Position numbers and translations under genes: made by a program
Assembly (NCBI GenBank): GCA_019348475.1
Contig: JAHWJJ010000192.1
Coordinates: forward strand, 1 to 8,222
Direction of reading: 5' to 3'
DNA: 8,222 nucleotides
From: Gemmatimonadota bacterium
GTDB lineage: Bacteria; Gemmatimonadota; Gemmatimonadetes; Longimicrobiales; Longimicrobiaceae
Shown here: piece after piece, positions 6,153 to 8,222 of the stretch
Layout of the letters: each line of letters opens with the position of its first letter
How positions within the stretch are numbered: the first letter of the stretch is position 1
Notes under the pieces: model-generated
Told to the model about the DNA's origin: nothing
The model's input: only the letters and a program-made list of their open reading frames with translations
Database searches by the model: none

Positions 6153-6330
6153 GAAGTGCGGGAGTCCGTGAGTGCGTGAGTGCGGAAGTGAACGGCACCG
6201 GCACGCACTGGATCGAATCCCGCAGATATAAAGTGCGGGAGTGGGTGAGTGCGTCAGTACGGAAGTGAACGGCACCCGCACGCGCCTGGATCCACTCACG
6301 CACTCACGCACTTCCGCACTCACGCACTTC
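6153..6330. repeat. Repeat cassette: two 77-bp direct copies plus inverted arm
   Basis: The gap between the barrel gene and the reductase gene is almost wholly repeat. Copy 1 starts at 6154 and copy 2 at 6231 (period 77). Over about 57 bases, from AAGTGCGGGAGT through GGAAGTGAACGGCACC to the CTGGATC region, they differ at roughly six positions, then diverge. A third piece, 6293-6330, is the reverse complement of 6153-6190 with about six mismatches in 38, so the cassette's ends could pair as a long stem. The core is built of near-identical 7-8-base words (GTGAGTGC, GGAAGTG). Copy 1 begins three bases after the barrel stop codon and the inverted arm ends five bases before the next ATG. I take it as an interspersed non-coding repeat; it may also terminate transcription or stabilise the 3' end. 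Confidence 0.75.
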
Positions 6331-6335
6331 TTTTC

Positions 6336-7766
6336 ATGCGGCCCGACGTCATCGACGCCTTTCACCTTCCCGCGATCGAGCACCCGCGCACCAGCACGTG
6401 GGCGTACGGGCGCGGCGAGGATGCGTTCGAGGTGCGCCTCCCCCGCCTTTCGCCCGTGGACCTGAAGCGGCAGGTGGATGCGCTGGCCGCCGCGCGCGAC
6501 CGGCACCTGGCCGCGCGCCCGGTGGCGGAGATCGTGGGGGTGATCGACCGGGTAGCGGCGCGCTTCCAGGACCCCGCGGACCCGCTGCGCGGCGCGGCGG
6601 AGCGCGCGCTCCCTGCGGTGACGGCGTACAGCGCGCCGATGATCCGGCTGGTGCTGGACCGCATGGCGGCGGACTGGCGCGCGCCGCGCCTGCGCGAGCT
6701 GCTGCGGGCGGAGTTCGGCGACCCGCGGGTGCTGGACGGCTTTCTCCCTGCGCCGCGCGCGCACGGGGAGCAGGCGGCGTTCGGGCCCCGGCTGGCCGTG
6801 CACGTGTTCAGCGGCAACGTCCCCGGGGTGGCGGTGACCTCCATCGTCCGCTCGCTGCTGGTGAAGGCGGCCACGCTGGGAAAGGCGGCCGTGGGCGAGC
6901 CGCTGCTGGCCGCGCTCTTTGCCCGCGGCATCGCCGAGGCGGACGCGGAGATCGGCGAGTGCCTGGCGGTGACCTACTGGGCCGGCGGCGACGAGATGAT
7001 GGAGCGGGCGGCGCTGGAGGCGGCGGACGCCGTGGTGGTCTACGGCGGCGCGGACGCGGTCTCCTCGCTCCGCGCCCGCACCCCCGCGACGGCGCGCTTC
7101 CTGGGCTACGGACCCAAGGTCTCCTTCGGCGTCGTGGGGCGGACGGCGCTCGCGGGCGACGCGGTTCGGACAGCGGCGCGCGGGGCGGCGCTGGACGCGT
7201 CGACCTTCGACCAGCAGGGGTGCGTTTCGCCGCACCTGTTCTACGCGGAGGAGGGCGGGGCCGTGTCGCCGGAGGCGTGGGCCGGGATGCTGGCGGAGGA
7301 GATGGCGGCGGTGGAAGGCGAGCTGCCGCGCGGCACCCTGGCACCCGGCGAGTCGTCCGCCATCCGCCAGCTGCGTGCGGAGGCGGAGTTCGCCGAGGCC
7401 GGGGGCGGCGGCCTGCGGCTGCACGCCAGCGGCGAGGGCACGGCGTGGACGGTGGTGTTCGATCCGCGGCCGGACTTCACCGCCAGCTGCCTGAACCGCG
7501 TGGTCCGGGTAAAGCCGGTCGCCTCGCTGGACGACGTGCCCGGGCTGGTGGAGCGGTACGCACCCGTGCTGCAGACCGTCGGCATCGCCGCGGGCGCGGA
7601 CGAGACGCGCGCCCTGGCAACGGCGCTGGCCCGCGTGGGCGCCAGCCGCTTCACCCCGCTGGGCAGGATGGCGTGGCCGCCCCCCTGGTGGCACCACGAC
7701 GGCCGCCCGCCGCTGCGGGAGCTGGTGCGCTGGGCGGACCTGGAGGGTGAAGGGGTGAAGGGGTGA
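6336..7766 (+). CDS. LuxC-family acyl-CoA reductase
   Basis: A 476-residue soluble enzyme of the LuxC family (usual length about 480), which reduces fatty acyl groups to aldehydes with NADPH. Visible hallmarks: the nucleotide-binding-like stretch HVFSGNVPGVAVTSIVRSLL (S159-G-N-V-P163), then LLVKAATLGKAAVGEPLLAAL, YWAGGDEMMERAAL (from Y214), VVVYGG, and the catalytic-cysteine region FDQQGCVSPHLFY with Cys296 as the thiol that carries the acyl group. The fold is related to aldehyde dehydrogenases. In luminous bacteria LuxC works with the LuxE synthetase and LuxD; no partner or luciferase gene is in view, so the aldehyde's use is unknown (lipid, wax or alcohol formation are possibilities). ATG 6336 has no ribosome site, only a pyrimidine-rich repeat end. 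Upstream in-frame codons merely translate the repeat. The last residues (EGEGVKG) are encoded by an 8-bp tandem repeat. Confidence 0.9.
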   Translation: MRPDVIDAFHLPAIEHPRTSTWAYGRGEDAFEVRLPRLSPVDLKRQVDALAAARDRHLAARPVAEIVGVIDRVAARFQDPADPLRGAAERALPAVTAYSAPMIRLVLDRMAADWRAPRLRELLRAEFGDPRVLDGFLPAPRAHGEQAAFGPRLAVHVFSGNVPGVAVTSIVRSLLVKAATLGKAAVGEPLLAALFARGIAEADAEIGECLAVTYWAGGDEMMERAALEAADAVVVYGGADAVSSLRARTPATARFLGYGPKVSFGVVGRTALAGDAVRTAARGAALDASTFDQQGCVSPHLFYAEEGGAVSPEAWAGMLAEEMAAVEGELPRGTLAPGESSAIRQLRAEAEFAEAGGGGLRLHASGEGTAWTVVFDPRPDFTASCLNRVVRVKPVASLDDVPGLVERYAPVLQTVGIAAGADETRALATALARVGASRFTPLGRMAWPPPWWHHDGRPPLRELVRWADLEGEGVKG

Positions 7767-7783
7767 AGGGGTGAAGGGGTGAT
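7744..7783 (+). repeat. 8-bp tandem repeat (GGGGTGAA)x5 spanning a stop codon
   Basis: Five 8-bp units run from 7744 to 7783: AGGGTGAA, three GGGGTGAA, then GGGGTGAT. The reductase's TGA (7764-7766) lies in the third unit. Since 8 is not a multiple of 3, successive units place TGA in successive frames, so any entering frame stops within three units. Such arrays vary in number by slippage and are also found as intergenic repeats in related genomes (recall, unchecked). Confidence 0.85.
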
Positions 7784-7862
7784 CTGCCTCGGGAGCCCGC
7801 CGCCCGGGGACGCCAGTCGCAGCTCGCGCGGGAGCGGCTGAAGCCGCCGCAACAACTGCGGA

Positions 7863-7887
7863 AAGCCGCGCAAACTGCGCGGGGCTT
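7863..7887. terminator. Bulged hairpin after the acyl-CoA reductase
   Basis: AAGCCGCGC (7863-7871) pairs with GCGCGGGGCTT (7877-7887) around the loop AAACT, giving nine pairs with a two-base bulge. It lies about 97 bases past the reductase stop and could end that transcript, though no T tract follows. Confidence 0.3.
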
Positions 7888-8021
7888 CGTCGCGGTGTGC
7901 ACTCACTCCCGCCCGGCAGGAACAGTCCGCGCAGGCGGCGCGCAGGCGGACTTCGCGACTTTCCAACGGCCAATCCATTCGCTCCGGACATGCGCGGGCC
8001 TCAACTCCGCGACCGGGACCG

Positions 8022-8043
8022 GCGCCACGCTCACGCGTGGCGC
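8022..8043. other. Perfect 9-bp hairpin with TCAC loop
   Basis: GCGCCACGC (8022-8030) and GCGTGGCGC (8035-8043) are exact complements around TCAC. It is the best stem in the right flank. With no gene adjoining in view its role cannot be set: terminator, operator or repeat palindrome are all open. Confidence 0.45.
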
Positions 8044-8222
8044 GGAACACCCGCCCCCGGCCCCTCTCCGGCAAACACTGAGTGCAAGAGGGGACGCGAA
8101 CCCGCTCCCGGGGCGCAAGCGGGCCTTCCCCGGGCCGCGGCGCCAAACATCCGGGGGCCCGCGCTCACCCCGGCACGCCCTCTCTCCCTCACGACATCCC
8201 CGCACGCCGCGGCGCGGCCCGC

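Larger units (their letters stand above)
7784..8222. other. Non-coding, hairpin-rich right flank
   Basis: I see no supportable gene in these 439 bases. Long frames on the minus strand are Arg/Pro-rich, run through the 8-bp repeat and lack family motifs or start signals. The stretch has several hairpins: GCGGC/GCCGC (7834-7847), a bulged stem at 7863-7887, CCCCTCT (8061-8067) with AGAGGGG (8087-8093), and CCCGCT (8101-8106) with AGCGGG (8118-8123). A direct repeat GCGCAGGCGG lies at 7929-7938 and 7940-7949, flanked by GTCCGC and GCGGAC as a 6-bp inverted pair. It looks like a stack of interspersed non-coding repeats. Confidence 0.45.

Noticed and set aside
6224..6232. GATATAAAG as a -10 promoter element for the reductase
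   Set aside because: It is AT-rich but has no suitable -35 partner at 16-18 bases and lies about 105 bases from the start; not strong enough to list.
3991..6303. Long minus-strand open frame (770 codons) opposite the barrel gene
   Set aside because: It is antisense to a protein with signal peptide and barrel strands, is rich in Arg/His/Pro/Ala, has no domain, and runs into the repeat cassette. Such frames are expected when third positions are nearly all G or C.
6154..6330. CRISPR-like array
   Set aside because: Only two direct copies, with no constant-length unique spacers, and the third piece is inverted; no cas gene is present.
6249..6335. N-terminal extension of the acyl-CoA reductase
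   Set aside because: These codons only translate the intergenic repeat (HALTHFRTHALLF). The family-like sequence begins at ATG 6336.
5574..7991. Long minus-strand open frame (805 codons) opposite barrel and reductase genes
   Set aside because: It crosses two real genes, both repeats and the gene-free flank with no recognisable motif, so it is a composition artefact.
7903..8205. Minus-strand frame of 100 codons in the right flank
   Set aside because: Composition is Arg/Gly/Pro-rich, the region is full of hairpins, and no family or ribosome site supports it.

Overview
This is a GC-rich window from a didermic bacterium. It has lipoprotein signal peptides, an outer-membrane beta-barrel and strong G/C bias at third codon positions. 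The overall style (short interspersed GTGAGTGCG-type and GGGGTGAA-type intergenic repeats, many small lipoproteins, a DUF5686/Omp85-like barrel) fits Gemmatimonadota, most like the Longimicrobium group. That placement is an inference from recall of such genomes, not a search result. No rRNA, tRNA, CRISPR array, integrase, transposase or phage gene was seen.

Layout. 1-166: non-coding left edge with inverted repeats and a weak terminator. 167-1027 (minus strand): two tandem paralogous lipoproteins with a carboxypeptidase-regulatory-like beta fold and a shared cysteine pattern. 1136-1534 (minus): a BON-domain lipoprotein followed by a terminator-like hairpin. 1665-2402 (plus): a CPBP-family (CAAX-protease-like) membrane protein, divergent from the BON gene. 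2476-2976 (plus): a stand-alone RsbRD N-terminal-domain protein with a clear GTG start. About 2998-3340: a structured, repeat-rich intergenic block. 3410-3961 (plus): a lipoprotein of unknown function. 4072-6150 (plus): a 692-residue outer-membrane barrel protein. 6151-6335: a repeat cassette of two 77-bp direct copies plus an inverted arm. 6336-7766 (plus): a LuxC-family acyl-CoA reductase whose stop codon lies inside an 8-bp tandem repeat. 7784-8222: no supportable gene, several hairpins.

The genes do not form one pathway. Four of the seven products are predicted exported lipoproteins or outer-membrane proteins, one is a membrane protease-like protein, one a probable stress/signalling sensor domain and one a fatty-acyl reductase. 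Hairpins or repeats separate most plus-strand genes, so most look singly transcribed; the paralogous lipoprotein pair, 21 bp apart, is the only convincing operon. I found no clear new defence or mobile system. The more interesting signals are the repeat cassettes placed tightly against gene ends and the conserved-cysteine lipoprotein pair.
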